Assembly (NCBI GenBank): GCA_035771175.1 | Contig: CM069605.1 | Coordinates: 25,126,288-25,190,287 of the forward strand | Direction: 5' to 3' | Source: Paratinospora sagittata | Lineage: Eukaryota > Streptophyta > Magnoliopsida > Ranunculales > Menispermaceae | DNA: 64,000 nt | In this document: piece after piece, positions 12,922 through 25,480 of the stretch | How the letters are laid out: each line of letters opens with the position of its first letter | Numbering within the stretch: the stretch's first letter is position 1 | Made by a program: the position numbers and the translations under genes | Notes under the pieces: model-generated | Database searches by the model: none | Told to the model about the DNA's origin: nothing | What the model saw: the letters and a program-made list of their open reading frames with translations, nothing else

Positions 12922-13659
12922 GGTTGGTTCTGAATTTTCCCTCTTGTAAATCTAAAATTCACAAATATGGAAAATTCCATCAGAATCACAAACCATGATA
13001 ATTGTTATCCCTAAGATAACTACCCATAATCATACCCATAAAATCAATCATAATATCATAACTGGCACGAAACCCCGTGTATATCGTCTCTCGATATACA
13101 CGATATCCCGATAAGCCTTCTAATACACTTCATAATCCCAAATACACAACAATAAACACATATGGACATAATCAAATAATATTAAATTCCAGAAATGTAA
13201 ACCATAATTTTTTTTCTTCTAAGTCCACAGTGATCAAAAGTACAAAATAATACTTTAACAATGATTACAACCATCTAAGTGTTAAGTATATGTATTAGGT
13301 GTTACACAGTACAATTTATCAAAATAAATGCGGAAAAGTACTAACACCTACATCAACCAAAATTCGGGAAATGCTTCGCAGCTAAGCTTTTCCCTTCCCC
13401 TTCCTATCCGATCCTGAAAAGATAATATTGAGGGAGGGGTGAGCTACAACAAGCCCAGTGAATGTTTTCTACAAGTGGCTACATACACGTGCATTTATGT
13501 AAAACATTGCAAGATTCATTAAAACAATTTAAACAACTGGAATGTAAACGAGGTTACATACATGTTCAATATAAGATCTCATGTCATATCAAGACAATGC
13601 ATATCACTTATGACATGTTCATGCACCTAAACACCTCCTAGGAAAGAATTGACTCAAGA

Positions 13660-13866
13660 TCATGAGTGCGCGAGACCCATGCCCGAATGACCTCTTACCC
13701 GTATTGTAATTGGAATTCCAAGGCATGTCACCGCTTTACTACTCATTCCAAACCCTATGTCAGGTTTAGAAGAACTACGGCTACGCCTACCCTTGAAACC
13801 CTTTGCAAGGTTCACAACCGAGGATCCCACTAGACTTACAGATTTTCTCGAAGGAAATCCCAACAA
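13660..13866 (-). other. Short chance reading frame inside the LTR
   Basis: A 68-codon open frame in the 5' LTR. The matching part of the 3' LTR (about 6765-6965) is not conserved as a frame, and no domain is visible. It is listed only so that the longer open stretch here is not mistaken for a gene. Confidence 0.3.
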
Positions 13867-15134
13867 TGAGACTCAACCCAAATTATTTTCCCAACTGACT
13901 GTGATTAAATAATTTTCATGAGATATCAAATCATGCATACCATAATAATTAAGCATTTAAAACATTTCTATAATAGAATGTCACACATAGAAGACACAAG
14001 TAAAGAAACACTCACAATTGATTGGCTAAGTCTAGGCAATCCAATTTTCAATCCAAGAAAGTACTAGAAGATCCACGAATCACCTCGAGTACTTCAATCA
14101 CCAATTTGCCTAAATGGCTTACTCAAACCAACCAAGGTCCCTACATATAACACATGGTCCATACAATACTAAAGATCAGCTAAAGTATGCTAACAACCAT
14201 ATTCAAACCTAATTCTATAGTCAATTTGAGATTCTAGCATGGTCATAGTCGTGAGTCAACCCATATTGCTCACTTCAACCATATAATCATCCAATTAGAC
14301 TACACCTAACCCAATTTGAATGTCATAGGTTAATTCTCATGATCCCAAACACTATAATACAAAGCATTCAATCATATTAAGGGTTAATTAGGCTATTCCT
14401 CAAGTCAATTACATCAATTGACTAAGTTCAAGTCATAATCCTCAATTTGGCAATACATAACCTACGGCCAAATTGAACTAAGTCATACCAAATTAACATA
14501 GGTTTAAACATTCTAAACTCATGAATCTACTCAAATGAGGTCCAATTAGATGATTCCCAAGTCAACTTGGTCAATTGACTTGGTTTAGGTCAAAAGCCCT
14601 AATTTGGGCAAAATCCCTAATTTACATGGAAATCCTCAAATTGCATGGCAATGTCAATTTACATGGCCTAAGTCAAAATTACCCTACAATTAGGTTCTCC
14701 CTATTCAAGATCAGTAATTTAGAGTGTCATACATCCATAATTACTCATCAATTTCATACAAATCACAAGAAATTTGAATAGAAAACCCTAGGTCAAAACA
14801 CTAGTTTTAGTTCAAGTCTATGAAACTCCTCCAATTTCTTGCTAGAAATTGGGGGTTTCACCTCTAGAGTACTCCCCATACACTCTAGGTCAACATATAT
14901 TAATTTCAAGACCTAATTCCAACTTTGGTTTTCCATCACCCTTTCAAAAATGAGATTCAATAGAACCCTAGGTCGAAAAAATCAGTTGCATGCTTGTAAG
15001 AGAATGATGGAAGGAAGAAAAATGGGAATGAAATGGTTACCTTGATGATCCTTGAGCAAGAATCCACCCAAAAAACCTCATTTTTCCCTTCTTTTTCTCT
15101 TCTCCTCTTTTTTCCCCTTTCTCCAAGCTCTCTA

Positions 15135-15533
15135 TGTCACGACGCCCCTGACATAGCCTGACGTCATAACCGGCACAGTATACTATACACTATACATACC
15201 TGTATACAGTAGATAGTATACTGTCAGCCTTTACATAGTCTCATAATCCTTCCCAAAATTTTTAAAAATTTCGGCAGCATTTCCCCATAAAATGGACATT
15301 TCACAAAACCTGATATACCACAAATCAAATCATCTATATATATATATAATCATTCCATCCATGTATACCATAATCCAAAATACCATCATTGTCATTCGTT
15401 AATCAAACATTCTATTGTCCAAGTATATATATATATATCATCGCTAAATATCTTAACAATCCAAAATAACTATTGATATCTTATTCTCCCAAAATAACCC
15501 CTCTAGATAGTAATACATATATAGTATGTATGA

Positions 15534-15568
<35 letters not shown>

Positions 15569-17648
15569 AAATATATAAAACATGTAACCACTTCTTCTAA
15601 AATATACGTACATCAGCAATGCTATGTTCTAGTCACGTGCTGATCACTCTCAAATTTTTCCTTTTCTTTTTGCTTCTGTACTTGAAATAGTGAGAGAAAT
15701 GGGGTGAGCAAACAATAGCTCAGTGAATATAGTTCTTGACATGACAGTCGCACGCATTTTAGGAAACATGGCATATTAAATCGTTTAAATAAAAATATTT
15801 TAAACGCACATATGCAACATTCATCAAAATAATATACATGCACACAATATATAGTTTATGCTCATTCATAAAAAAAATTTCATCTCCCTCCTTCAAGGCA
15901 AGAGAGCGGGTCTAACCCTTGTATGGCTGTTACAAGGTAGCCACAGCCTCTCATTACCCAATTCACAATCATTTCAAGGATCGCAACCCTTGTTAGGACA
16001 GACCTACTGACAATGAGGTTTCGCAAAACCTCATCCGGGTCTAATTCCTAATGAAATGACATTATTATAAGCTCCAATTGCTAAAATCAGTTTGCATGAT
16101 CACTAAAAACTCAATGCATTACATATAAATATAACATGCATACAATCAAACATTTTATATGTATACAATGTCATACAAGAACCATATCAAGAAAACTATA
16201 CTCACGGTGGTTACACGAGGTTTCTAAGCCAATATACCCTCTAAAATCCAGCAACAATAATGTCCATCATAATTGCTTCCTCAAGAGCATTTATCCATGC
16301 ACTTAATCTCTCAATTCAAACACTGCAATTAGGTAATTCAAACCATAGATCATCATGAGAATCACCATTTAAACTCACCAAAACATCATTACTAACACTC
16401 AAATTTCCTAGCTGGTTCAGCAGCTAAGATGGGGTTATTTCACCATGAAAATGCCACATTTAAACTAGATTTCAATACCAACGTACTCACATGAGCATAT
16501 GAAAACATATGTCAATTTTATTAAAAATCTAGGACATTCCTAAAATTATTCTGTTCACATCGACACGTGTTAAATCAGTCATTCTATCATTTTACTACCT
16601 TCAACAGGTATTTTATTGAGGTTTGATACGTTCGCGAAAGCATCCAAAGTTAATTTTACTCACAAAAACCATATCTTTAGCTACTAAAAATATCAAAGCA
16701 TATCCAAAAATCATGCTCTTAACATCGAAACTTCCGGAATTCAGTTCTCTACGATTTTATGATCTCAAACTGGAGTTTCACTGGAGTCCAATTCCATTTT
16801 ATTCACTGGATATATTATGGTATTGTTCATGTCACTATTCACTATTCATTAGAAACATGAGAGTTTTTACTAAAATTGTCAAACGGTCTCCAAATATCAT
16901 GAAATTAGCATCGATGGACTCACAACAATTCATTCTACCATTCTATAGCCTTCAACTGGAGTTTCATCGGGTTTTAAATGATTCAAACGGTCTCCAATAT
17001 AAACTCTAACTTCTAACAAACTTCCAATAGCCATAAAAGTTCCAAATAAACAAATAAATGAAATCTAGCCACATATTCGGGGCTCCTACAGTCTATGGAG
17101 TGTTTTTCCACCTTTCGAACAAATCTTCATCCAAGTTGGGTAAAAACCCCAATTTTGAAAATGCCGTAAAACGGCTCCCACAGTAAAATTTACTCCGAAA
17201 GAAAGGTTACATCTAGCTTAGATATTAATTTCACGAAGAAATAGAGTGAAAAACAGTTACCGTGGGTCCCGATTCGGCAAAAATCCCACGTTCACCCTCC
17301 TTTTCCTCTTCCTCTTCCTTCTTCTCTTTCTTTCCTTTCTCTGTTTCTTCTTCTCTTTTTTTTTTTCTTTTTGTTGTTTATCACATTTGAGAGACATGGG
17401 AGAATGAGAGAAACATTTGAGAGAAATGAGAGAATGAGATAAGTGAAATAATGATATATTATAATAGTTTATAATATCAAGGTCATTTATATCATCTTAT
17501 ACTAATAGCAACTTATAATCTAATGATAATATGACATTTAATAATACAATCTACTTAATTTATGTATGTTTATACACATATACGTTTAACTCCTACGTAC
17601 GTATACGTATTCATCAACATAGGTGTATAATTAAAACTACGGGATGCT
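15135..17648 (-). mobile_element. Ty3 solo LTR, same family as the 30710 element
   Basis: The left end TGTCACGACGCCCCTGACATAG is the reverse complement of the LTR end at 33890-33912. The right end TTAAAACTACGGG matches the LTR start at 30710 (CCCCGTAGTTTTAA) but has lost the terminal TGTAACA. It holds TA microsatellites (about 15424-15440, 15537-15566) also seen in the 33550-33720 copy. It sits in the chromovirus 5' LTR, whose sequence before (CAAGCTCTCT) and after (CCCACAACTCAAAATAC) is continuous in the other LTR near 7795-7890. No second LTR or internal region is seen. Confidence 0.75.
15537..15566. repeat. TA dinucleotide microsatellite
   Basis: Uninterrupted run of alternating A and T inside the Ty3 LTR. 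Shorter runs lie at about 15424-15440, and related runs occur in the sister LTR copies (32878-32902, 33700-33715, 36783-36800). Confidence 0.85.
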
Positions 17649-18245
17649 TTTCTGCCCACAACTCAAAATACACTTAAACAAAAGGAACAATTTTTTTCTG
17701 TTGCAATTACTTCCAATTAGATACTCAATTTTATACCAATGACTCATAAATTTAACATCTTAACCGTTCAAAAGTATTACGGTTTAGTTATCAACATTCT
17801 GGTAAAATTTCACCTCAATCCACCGGTAGAATTGCGAGATCCAACCGTTTGATCAAAACTGCGCAAGAAAATCCGTAAATCCAAAAATAGTGTTTGGAGC
17901 TTTATAACTCACAGTAGACAACTCCGATCAAGATCTTCACCGTTCATAATGAAGATCTATCAGAGAAGAATAAGCTGAAAAAATTTAGCTCAATCGGACC
18001 ACGGATCGAGGAGATAAAGCTATTGATGTAATCAGTGACAGAAATTTCTTCTTCCATAGAGCGAGCTCCACTGATCCAAAACACCATTTTCGACACGTTT
18101 CAACGTCGAATGGGTCTCCAATCATTCCAAAACTTCATGCAAAGGCACTTGAACCAATGCGCATCAAGCATCATATACATGTACATACACGTATACGGGT
18201 ACTCTACGGGTCAAGATGACATCATCCTAAGGTACGGGCGTTACA

Positions 18246-20221
18246 CAAAGACTAGTGTAGATCAAAGACACAGACAATTTTCAAAGTAGATATAAAATAT
18301 AAGTATGAAAACTTCTGGTTCAGTGATCAGTAGTTGACTCAACTACTGATATAGTTTGATACAGTACTTAAGATATGAAATCAAGTACAACTATATATCT
18401 CGAACTATTTCTCAAATTCTTTTTTCAGCAAGAATGATATCAAGTATGAATCAGTGCTAAGAATTTGCTTAGATACCAGATTAAATAGATTTTCAAAGAA
18501 AGAATATAATTGAAGCTCAATATGAAAAACTTTTGAATACGTATAGGTATCAGTGAAAAATACTTTGAAAGTTTAGATGTTTGAAAAACATTTTGACACA
18601 GACTAACTTTCAAAAAGTATTGGCACAATGCAGAAAGATTGGCAAGTTGTTTCATCCTATGTGTTGGTATTTATAAACTTAGTAGGACATAGTCGTTATA
18701 CAGTTGAAGTTTAAATAATATGAACATTTACACACAACGGCTAGGATGTTATATGAAAATGGCAACTGTAATTTTTGCTAACATTCTGGTTCTTTTCAGA
18801 TTTCATGAAAGAGAAAAGTTTTAGAAAAACTTAATTCATGTATCAGAGAAGATCTCTGATAAATCTGAAAATGACTCTATGCAAAAATCCGTTCTAAAAA
18901 AGTAGACTTATATAGTGTACTTATTAGAATAGTGACGGTTGTTGAATTAGCGTCCTGATTCCACTATCAGTGTCTTGACGCATAATATCAATTTTGTCAT
19001 TTTGTTCCTTGAGGGTGCTCATTAAGTATAAGCGTCCTGCAAAACATTTAAGTGAGGGTGCTGCTAGCTTGTAAGCGTCTTGACTTACTTAGACACTATA
19101 AACGACTTAACCCTGAGGGCGCTAATGCACAATTAACGTCTTGCTATGTTTTAAAACAATTAAGTGCATGAGGGCGCTACTTTCCGAGTAAGCGTCCTAC
19201 CTTGTAAAACATAAAACAAAACATGAGGGCGCTACAACTCTGTAGGCGTCCCACTACATATTTAAAACATTTGAAACCAAAACAAGCACGCTGAAGGACA
19301 ATTAGCGTCCTAAAAGTTATTAAGTTGATTCCCAAAGGTGAGGGCGCTCCTATCTAGGTAGCGTCCTGATAGTTTAATCTACTTATAGCTATCAGTGTCC
19401 TCAAAGATACATTCTTTGAAGAACTTTAGAAATCTTTCAGTAAGCTGATACTGAATTAGTGTCATGACAACTTCAGAGGTTGACTAAAAGAATGCCACTA
19501 TTATACAAGTGAGCTTCTTGATTAATTAGCTCAATTCAACCTTGAATGTTATCAGTGTCCTAATGAGTCATTAGCGTCCTGACTTAACAAATTCAGGAGA
19601 GCGCTGCTAAATCATTAGCGTCTTGAAAGACTCTTTAAAAATAGTTTTGACTCACGATTAAATGTACGATAGATGCGAATAAAAACTTGATAAATTTTAA
19701 ATTAAATATAGAAAATTAAATCATTTGAAATACCGTAAAACATATGATCAAAACATGTAAGTATGCAAGTGATTTGTGCATGGTTTAGAAAAACGTTTGA
19801 GCAATAACGATTAGAGAAATATATACCTTAAATACTTTGTGTATTTCTCATTTCTCATAATCGTTAAATCCAACTCTTTATTATGAGATCTCCAAGAAGA
19901 ATTTTGGGCTAAGTTGAATGTCTTGAACGTTAATCGAGAGATGAAGACTTGAAGCTTGATCGAATCGTTCGAGTGAAGTGATCTTGAAATCAGGATGTGA
20001 GCGTTGAAGTCCTTTTGATTAAAACGAACTTAACCGTTGGATGTGATCTTGAGTTCCTTGATCGAGTCGTTCCTTGGCTTTTTGCTTTTCCTTAGGTGCA
20101 GAGATAAGTTCTTGATAAATGCATGTTTAGCACCGAATAGTACTTTGTTTGTGATCATCAAAATATAGTTTATCACAGTATATGTAGGGACGAGCTAAGT
20201 GATGAACCATATAGGTTAACA
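18246..20221 (-). repeat. Copia-type LTR, 5' part
   Basis: On the minus strand the LTR starts TGTTAACC at 20221, and about 55 bp in it has TTTTGATGATCACAAACAAAG, the copia LTR signature of this window. It carries a large GC-rich hairpin array (18947-19640). It ends at 18246 against the chromovirus. The rest of the LTR is at 2261-3185, giving a total of about 2.9 kb. The outer flanks AAAAG/GAAAG match at four of five bases, and the flanking Ty3 LTR is continuous across them. Confidence 0.6.
18947..19640. repeat. Array of GC-rich imperfect palindromes
   Basis: At least eight units of the form GAGGGCGCTA, 8-15 bp, TAGCGTCCTG, spaced about 40-60 bp apart (for example near 19012, 19054, 19114, 19171, 19224, 19285, 19342, 19597). 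The halves pair with one another except for one position that is G opposite T in nearly every unit. It lies in a copia LTR whose other sequence is AT-rich. Palindrome arrays are known in Sirevirus LTRs, but their role is unknown. Confidence 0.7.
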
Positions 20222-20226
20222 GAAAG

Positions 20227-21401
20227 TTCATCAAAACAATTTAAATAACACGGTAATATACAAGATCATATACATGCTAAGTATAATGCATCATGTCAAT
20301 ATTCAATACAATGCATTTCATTTTCCAAACATGCCATATGCAATCCTAGACACCTCCTGAGTAAGAAGCAATACAAGGGCCTAAGTTTGCGACATCCAGC
20401 GCCTGATTGAACTTCCCTACTCGTATTCTATAAGGATTCTTGGGGTTGTGTAGCCCATAAGATCATCCCACCAAGACAAGTACCATGCCTAGGCGATTTT
20501 ATCAACACAAGCCATAAAACCCTTTGCAAGGACCACAACTAGGGATCACCATCCAGCCCAATGGAATTCCCTAAAAATTCCATGCTAGGAGATCAAACCC
20601 AACCAGACTATGCTCAAATTCATTTCATGAATCTTTAAAACATGCATAATACTATAGTTAATCATTCAAAACATTTTTATACTACAATGTCACATATAGA
20701 AACCAAATGTAAAGAAACATTCACAGTTGATTGGCTAGACTAGTCAATAATAAGCCCACCAATTTAGAGCTAGAGTGCCACCATATACACTCCTATGCAC
20801 TTCAACCTTCATTTGGCTTAATTGGAGACAATTGGATCAATCACAAACCCTGCACACAACATGATTCATTCATCATCAAAATCATTCCAATTACATGCCA
20901 AATAACCATGATTAAGCCCCAATTCACTAGCCAACATTAGACTCTAACATGGCTTCACTAATGAGCTAACCATTATAGCTCATTCAAGCCATAATACATC
21001 TAATTAGATCTTAAACAACCCAAAGAATGCCTAAGGTTGATTCCATAATCCAACCTCCATTAATACCATGCATTCTAAGACAAATTGGGTTAATAGACAA
21101 ATCTCATGCCAATTCAAATCAATTGGCATCAACTATGCCAAAAGCCCCAATTTTGGGTAAAGTCCCAAAATCATGGTCTTAGCCAATTTACACTACACAT
21201 AGGGTTTCCAACATGCATAACCAGCAAATTACACCATCATTCACCTGGAATGATCCATTTATTCATCATAGTTAACATGCACATTAAATGAAAAACCCTA
21301 AGTCTACAACCTAGTTCTAGGTCAAATTCAAAGAACACTACCAATTTCTTGCTAGAAATTGGGGTTCTCACCATTAATGGGTTCCCAACAACCTAGTACT
21401 T
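20227..21401 (-). repeat. Ty3/gypsy LTR fragment, right part
   Basis: Continues the LTR begun at 1792. It aligns with about 3930-5520 of the solo LTR (ACACCTCCTGAGTA, AAGCCATAAAACCC, CAACTAGGGATC, TGATTGGCTA, TTTCTTGCTAGAAATTGGGG). It ends abruptly near 21401 without a canonical terminus, so the LTR is truncated at its 5' side. Chance short frames within (for example 20731-20940) are not genes. Confidence 0.6.
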
Positions 21402-21900
21402 AATTGTATATTTTTTATCTGAATCAAGTTGTAACTGCACTTGTGAAAGTTGCCAAAATTTATCCTTATAAGTTAGGGAAGTTAGTGATTGTCTCACATC
21501 TGCGAACCCAAGAGTTTAGGTTGCCTCACACCAGTGAAGTTGAGAGTGTAGGTAATCTTGCACCAGTAAGCAAAGAGTATAGGTAGTTTTGCACTTGTAA
21601 GTCAATAGTGTAGGTAGATCTCAAGCCTGTAAATTGAGAGTGAAATGGTTGTTCTCAAGCCCATGAAATTAAGAAAATGTAACGGTTTGGTCTTCACTTA
21701 TAAGAAGATATGTTAGAGAGTTTTGAAATTCTAATTGAGGAGGTTAGGTAGTGGATGTAGGCATATCACTGAAATTACACAGATAATTTGTTTATTTTCT
21801 GCACTGTCTACTTGCCATTTCACTGCAAGCTTTACTTAAGGTTTTGACTAACCATTGTGTCCAATTCACACCCCCCCTCTTGGACATTCCTAGCCCAACA
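21402..21900 (+). repeat. Copia-type LTR, right (3') part
   Basis: End of the LTR begun at 521. It has the usual copia LTR 3' pattern: GTGGATGTAGGC, then CACTGTCTAC..., and the end CACCCCCCCTCTTGGACATTCCTAGCCCAACA. Here no primer site follows. Instead gag coding sequence starts at once, which shows that this LTR was inserted within gag and is not the 5' LTR of that gag. Confidence 0.65.
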
Positions 21901-22641
21901 GGAAAAATAGATGATGAGGTTGCAATGCTCACTAGGAGACTTAGTCACTTACTGAAAAAGAATGACAAACTCGGGTCTAGTTTTAAGTTTCATAAGGGGA
22001 AGAAATTTGGAGCAAAACCCAGTGAGTTAATATGTTTCGGATGCAACAAATTGGGACATGTTAAGAGTGATTTTCCCAACAAAAAGAAGAAGAGCTCCAA
22101 CAACAAGAAAAAGGACAAGAAGGTCCTCAAAGTGATGTGGGATGACACCAACTCGAGTGAGAGCGAATTCAACTCTGGTGAGGAGAAAACGATAATTTGC
22201 CTAGTGGCAAATTTTGAGGTTAAAGATCCCACACCTAATGATTTTGATGATTATGATGATCTTTATAATGAATCAGATTTGAGCTTATCAAACTCGAATT
22301 AGATAAATAAGAAAAAAATTCAAAGCTCAAAAAGATCTTGAAGACTACACTTGAAGATATTGAATCTCAACAACATGCATCGACTTCTCTTAAATTAGAA
22401 CTTGACACATTGAAGAAAGTGAGAGAAACACTCATAAAGAGTGTTGGTGATCTAATCAAGACTGTGAAGAAATTCACAAATGGCCAAAAAATGTTTGACA
22501 TCATGGTAGGATCATAAACATGTGCATTTGATAAGGCCGATTCAGGTTATACTCAAGAGTCAAAACAAAAGAGCTATAATCATTTGTTGACGAAGAGACC
22601 AACTTGCCATTATTGTAATAGGCAAGGGCACACTATCCTTA
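21901..22641 (+). pseudogene. Ty1/copia gag, C-terminal piece with zinc knuckles
   Basis: Continues the gag of 1-520. KIDDEVAMLTRRLSHLL is followed by a Lys-rich stretch, a degenerate knuckle CFGCNKLGHVKSDF (last Cys replaced by Phe), an acidic segment, a coiled-coil segment in another frame (LKLELDTLKKVRETLIKS) and a second knuckle start CHYCNRQGHT at about 22600-22635. The same order is seen in the minus-strand gag at 29411-30200. The open part is 21844-22302. Later frames carry stops. It is cut at 22642 by a solo LTR and resumes at 25481. Confidence 0.75.
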
Positions 22642-25475
22642 TGTAATACCCCAAAACGATCTATTAATGGCCAATAATTTGTCACATGTGTGAAAATTTA
22701 TATTTTTCTCTCTTTTCCTTTCCAACAATATCTTCTAATCTTTTTATTAGAAATAACCAAAAATTACTCCTTAATCTACTCTAAATTTTCCTTCATGCAA
22801 GATGAATATTGGAAACCAAATCACTACCCAAAACTCTAATATCTTTTATTGGAAATAACCAAAAAATTACTCCTTAATCTACTCTAAATTTCCATTCATG
22901 CAAGATGAATATTGGAAACCAAATCACTACCCAAAACTCTAACATCTTTTACTGGAAATAACCAAAAAATTACTCCTTAATCTACTCTAAATTTTCATTC
23001 ATGCAAGATGAATATTGGAAACCAAATCACTACCCAAAACTCTAATATCTTTTATTGGAAATAACCAAAAATTACCCCTTAATCTACTCTAAATTTCCCT
23101 TCATGCACGATGCATATTGGAAACCAAATCACTACCCAAAACCCTAATCTTATTACATTAATAGGAGGAACTTTTCCCAGCCGTCACACTCAACGCCATC
23201 TTCTTCATTCTACTCTCAACCCTAGAGTGTGAGCACACTGAGTGACGTCTGTCAGTGCAGCATCAAAACACCACCCACGGCGAACTCCTCCTATCACCGT
23301 AAGTTTGTTTACAATTGATTACTCTGTTTTGGCGTTGGAAATGGCAGCCATGAATGAAAACTTTAACTTATATAATGTCTAATTCTCTACAGCGGCCTCC
23401 CACACTCTTCATCCTATTCTCAACCTAGAGAACTAGGGAACAAGTGACGCTATATAGGATCGCCTCTGCCGAAACCACCTCGAGGTAATGTTCCTTTTCT
23501 TCGCTTTCTCTTCTTTTCTTCTTCTTGCTCATCAAATCAATACCCTGTTTTGGATCTTACAGCAGCAGCAATGGCACTGTTGCTATCACCATCATGCTTC
23601 TTTCTTCCCTTCCCTTCTATTCCCTTTCCTTCTTCTTCACCGTCTGCTCCTTTCTCATTTTTTTTGTATTCTAGATGCCGGAAAGAGTAGCCACAGCAGC
23701 AGAACGACGTTGTTGCTACCACCGTTTCATGGGGAGAAAATGCCCCCACGTGCAACTTTGTTATTAAGCCAATGCCATGTGTTTGATATTAAAAAAGAAG
23801 GAGTTAAATCATGTGAAATTATAACACATCACACTATTCTACATTACATATTATATACGCAATACTACGTCATCTAATGCAAATCAGATCGTATATTAGT
23901 TATATTAAATTATAATTATATTACATTGCGCTATTTTGTGTACAATACTACACTGTACCCACATAAATACATCCATATAGATGTATATAATATTATATCA
24001 TAACATATTATAATCTTATGCTATATTATTACTTTAATCTTGTATGTAAGGTAATGGGTTAACTTTATGCTACATGATTACCGTAGTCTTATATATGTAT
24101 ATACTCATAATTATTTTTATGAATATTTATGCTAACATAGAGGTAATATGTATGTATAGGTTAAGGATGTACGTTACACACCAAGAAATTTGGACAACGA
24201 CAAACTGCGTGTGTAATAGGTGGGGAAAATTCTATGCCTTTACAATATTTTATTTTAATATGTAGATAGGAACATTAAATTAATTAGATTTATAGTATTA
24301 TTAGATTTATCATGCATGCTTGTCTTACATGATTGTACATATTATGATTGTTGGCCATGATGATATGTGTATGTGTATGATTTGTTGTCCCAAGTTGATG
24401 TTGGATGCGCGTAATTCATGTGTACGTTTTAAAGTTTGACGGTGAGATATATGACGAGAGTATTAGCATAATTGTTATAATAAAGTTCATGCGTGAATGC
24501 TATTGTTATTTGACATTGTGATGTGATACCATGTGTTGTGGAGTTTGAACATATCGTGTGAATAGAAGTTATATATCATATTTATGTTGTATGTGTGATA
24601 CTGTGACATCATTAAAGAACACGATTAAGATAAGAATAACACATATGGAGCAATTATTCTGATGAATATCGCCAATGATTATTATAGGGCAGTTATTCAT
24701 TATGAATATCGCCAACTAATTTTTAATTTTGGGTAGTGCCACCTGGGGATTGATTTTCCTAAAGGTACGTGATTTGGAACGTGATAAAATTCTCAACTCA
24801 AACAATCAAATGTTTCAACGATTTATGTGTGAAACTTGTTTGTAATGTTCTTGTGCATATATCATAATAAAATATTGTGAATGGTTTAGATGACCCACTG
24901 GGCTTTCAAGCTCACCCCAATTTTTCACATGCAGGTACATGAAATAATAGAGTCGCAAGTTCGTGACGTGTCTCACAGTAGTAGGGGTGGGTTAGTGGTT
25001 TGAGTAGCGTTATGGTAGTAGGACTGAGTAATTATTTAATAATTGATTATATCAATTAAATGGGTTGTATTAGGAATCAATGCTTTTGGAATATTATAGT
25101 GGTCGTTGAAGATTTCATGGGTTATTTTATATGTTTATGCCTTGAATTTGAATTTGTTAATTCTACTTGATGAATATATTTAAAATGTTGTGTCCATAAT
25201 GGATGGACAAGGGCAAGTACCCTCATGACTCAATATTCAATTTGTGTAATGGAAATCTATAGTTCGTGGCATAGAAATTGAAAGAGTATTCTTCTATCTT
25301 AACTTGTAACCTTATTTTGAATATAAATGATATTATTAAATTTATTTTTACCTGTGTAAAGATGTTGGGGTTAAGGTAGATGGATACAATTCACGCCTCG
25401 ATTTTCTTTTGCTATTTTCTTGATAAGAGCAAATATTTATTCTTACTACTTAAAATTTAAAATCGGAGTGTGACA
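22642..25475 (+). mobile_element. Ty3/gypsy-type solo LTR with CCTTA target duplication
   Basis: A 2,834-bp unit starting TGTAATACCCC and ending GGAGTGTGACA, flanked by CCTTA at 22637-22641 and 25476-25480. Copia coding sequence continues on both sides. It contains a four-unit tandem repeat (about 22740-23150) and a block near 24890-24930 (GACCCACTGGGCTTTCAAGCTCACCCC) of a kind common in chromovirus LTRs. A 129-codon frame at 23488-23877 is low-complexity (runs of Leu, Phe, Ser) with no domain and is probably chance. No internal region is present. I do not see its family elsewhere in the window. Confidence 0.85.
22740..23150. repeat. Tandem repeat, four units of about 103 bp
   Basis: The unit includes GAAATAACCAAAAATTACTC and GATGAATATTGGAAACC. 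The copies of AAATAACC lie at 22751, 22853, 22956 and 23059, so the period is 102-103 bp. The units are over 90% alike by eye, much closer than the rest of the neighbourhood, which suggests recent amplification within the LTR. Confidence 0.85.
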
Positions 25476-25480
25476 CCTTA

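Larger units (their letters stand above)
3186..18245 (-). mobile_element. Ty3/gypsy chromovirus (Tekay/Del-like), nearly complete, dead
   Basis: Minus-strand element with 3' LTR (3186-8472), polypurine tract (8473-8490), integrase plus chromodomain, RNase H, reverse transcriptase, protease and gag (8530-12921), then 5' LTR (about 13050-18245). The order gag-PR-RT-RH-INT-chromodomain defines a Ty3 chromovirus. Long LTRs of about 2.3-2.7 kb (without their inserts) fit the Tekay/Del group. The two LTRs align over most of their length (for example 6410-7790 with 13311-15110). Their many differences and the numerous stops in pol show an old insertion. Flanks GAAGG/CAAAG do not form a clean duplication. 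No clear primer site survives. Confidence 0.85.
13050..18245 (-). repeat. 5' LTR of the minus-strand chromovirus (with nested LTR)
   Basis: The plus-strand right end GGTACGGGCGTTACA at 18245 is identical to that of the 3' LTR. The sequence aligns with 3220-3454 and 6410-8472. The LTR is interrupted at 15135-about 17648 by another Ty3 LTR: the copy at 7805 reads through where this one is broken. The left edge, the LTR 3' end, is eroded. The TGTCACGACG terminus is not present and the homology begins near 13060, so the primer site is not recognisable. Confidence 0.75.

Noticed and set aside
16623..17009. 128-codon open frame
   Set aside because: Lies in a Ty3 LTR. The sister LTR (about 31930-32340, other strand) does not keep the frame.
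3181..18250. Target duplication for the minus-strand chromovirus
   Set aside because: GAAGG on the left and CAAAG on the right match at only three of five bases. The ends are therefore set from LTR comparison, not duplication.
22740..23150. Regular repeats as a CRISPR array
   Set aside because: The full 103 bp is repeated without unique spacers, in a plant LTR. It is a plain tandem repeat.
23488..23877. 129-codon open frame
   Set aside because: Low-complexity Leu/Phe/Ser/His composition inside a solo LTR, with an overlapping open frame on the other strand and no domain.
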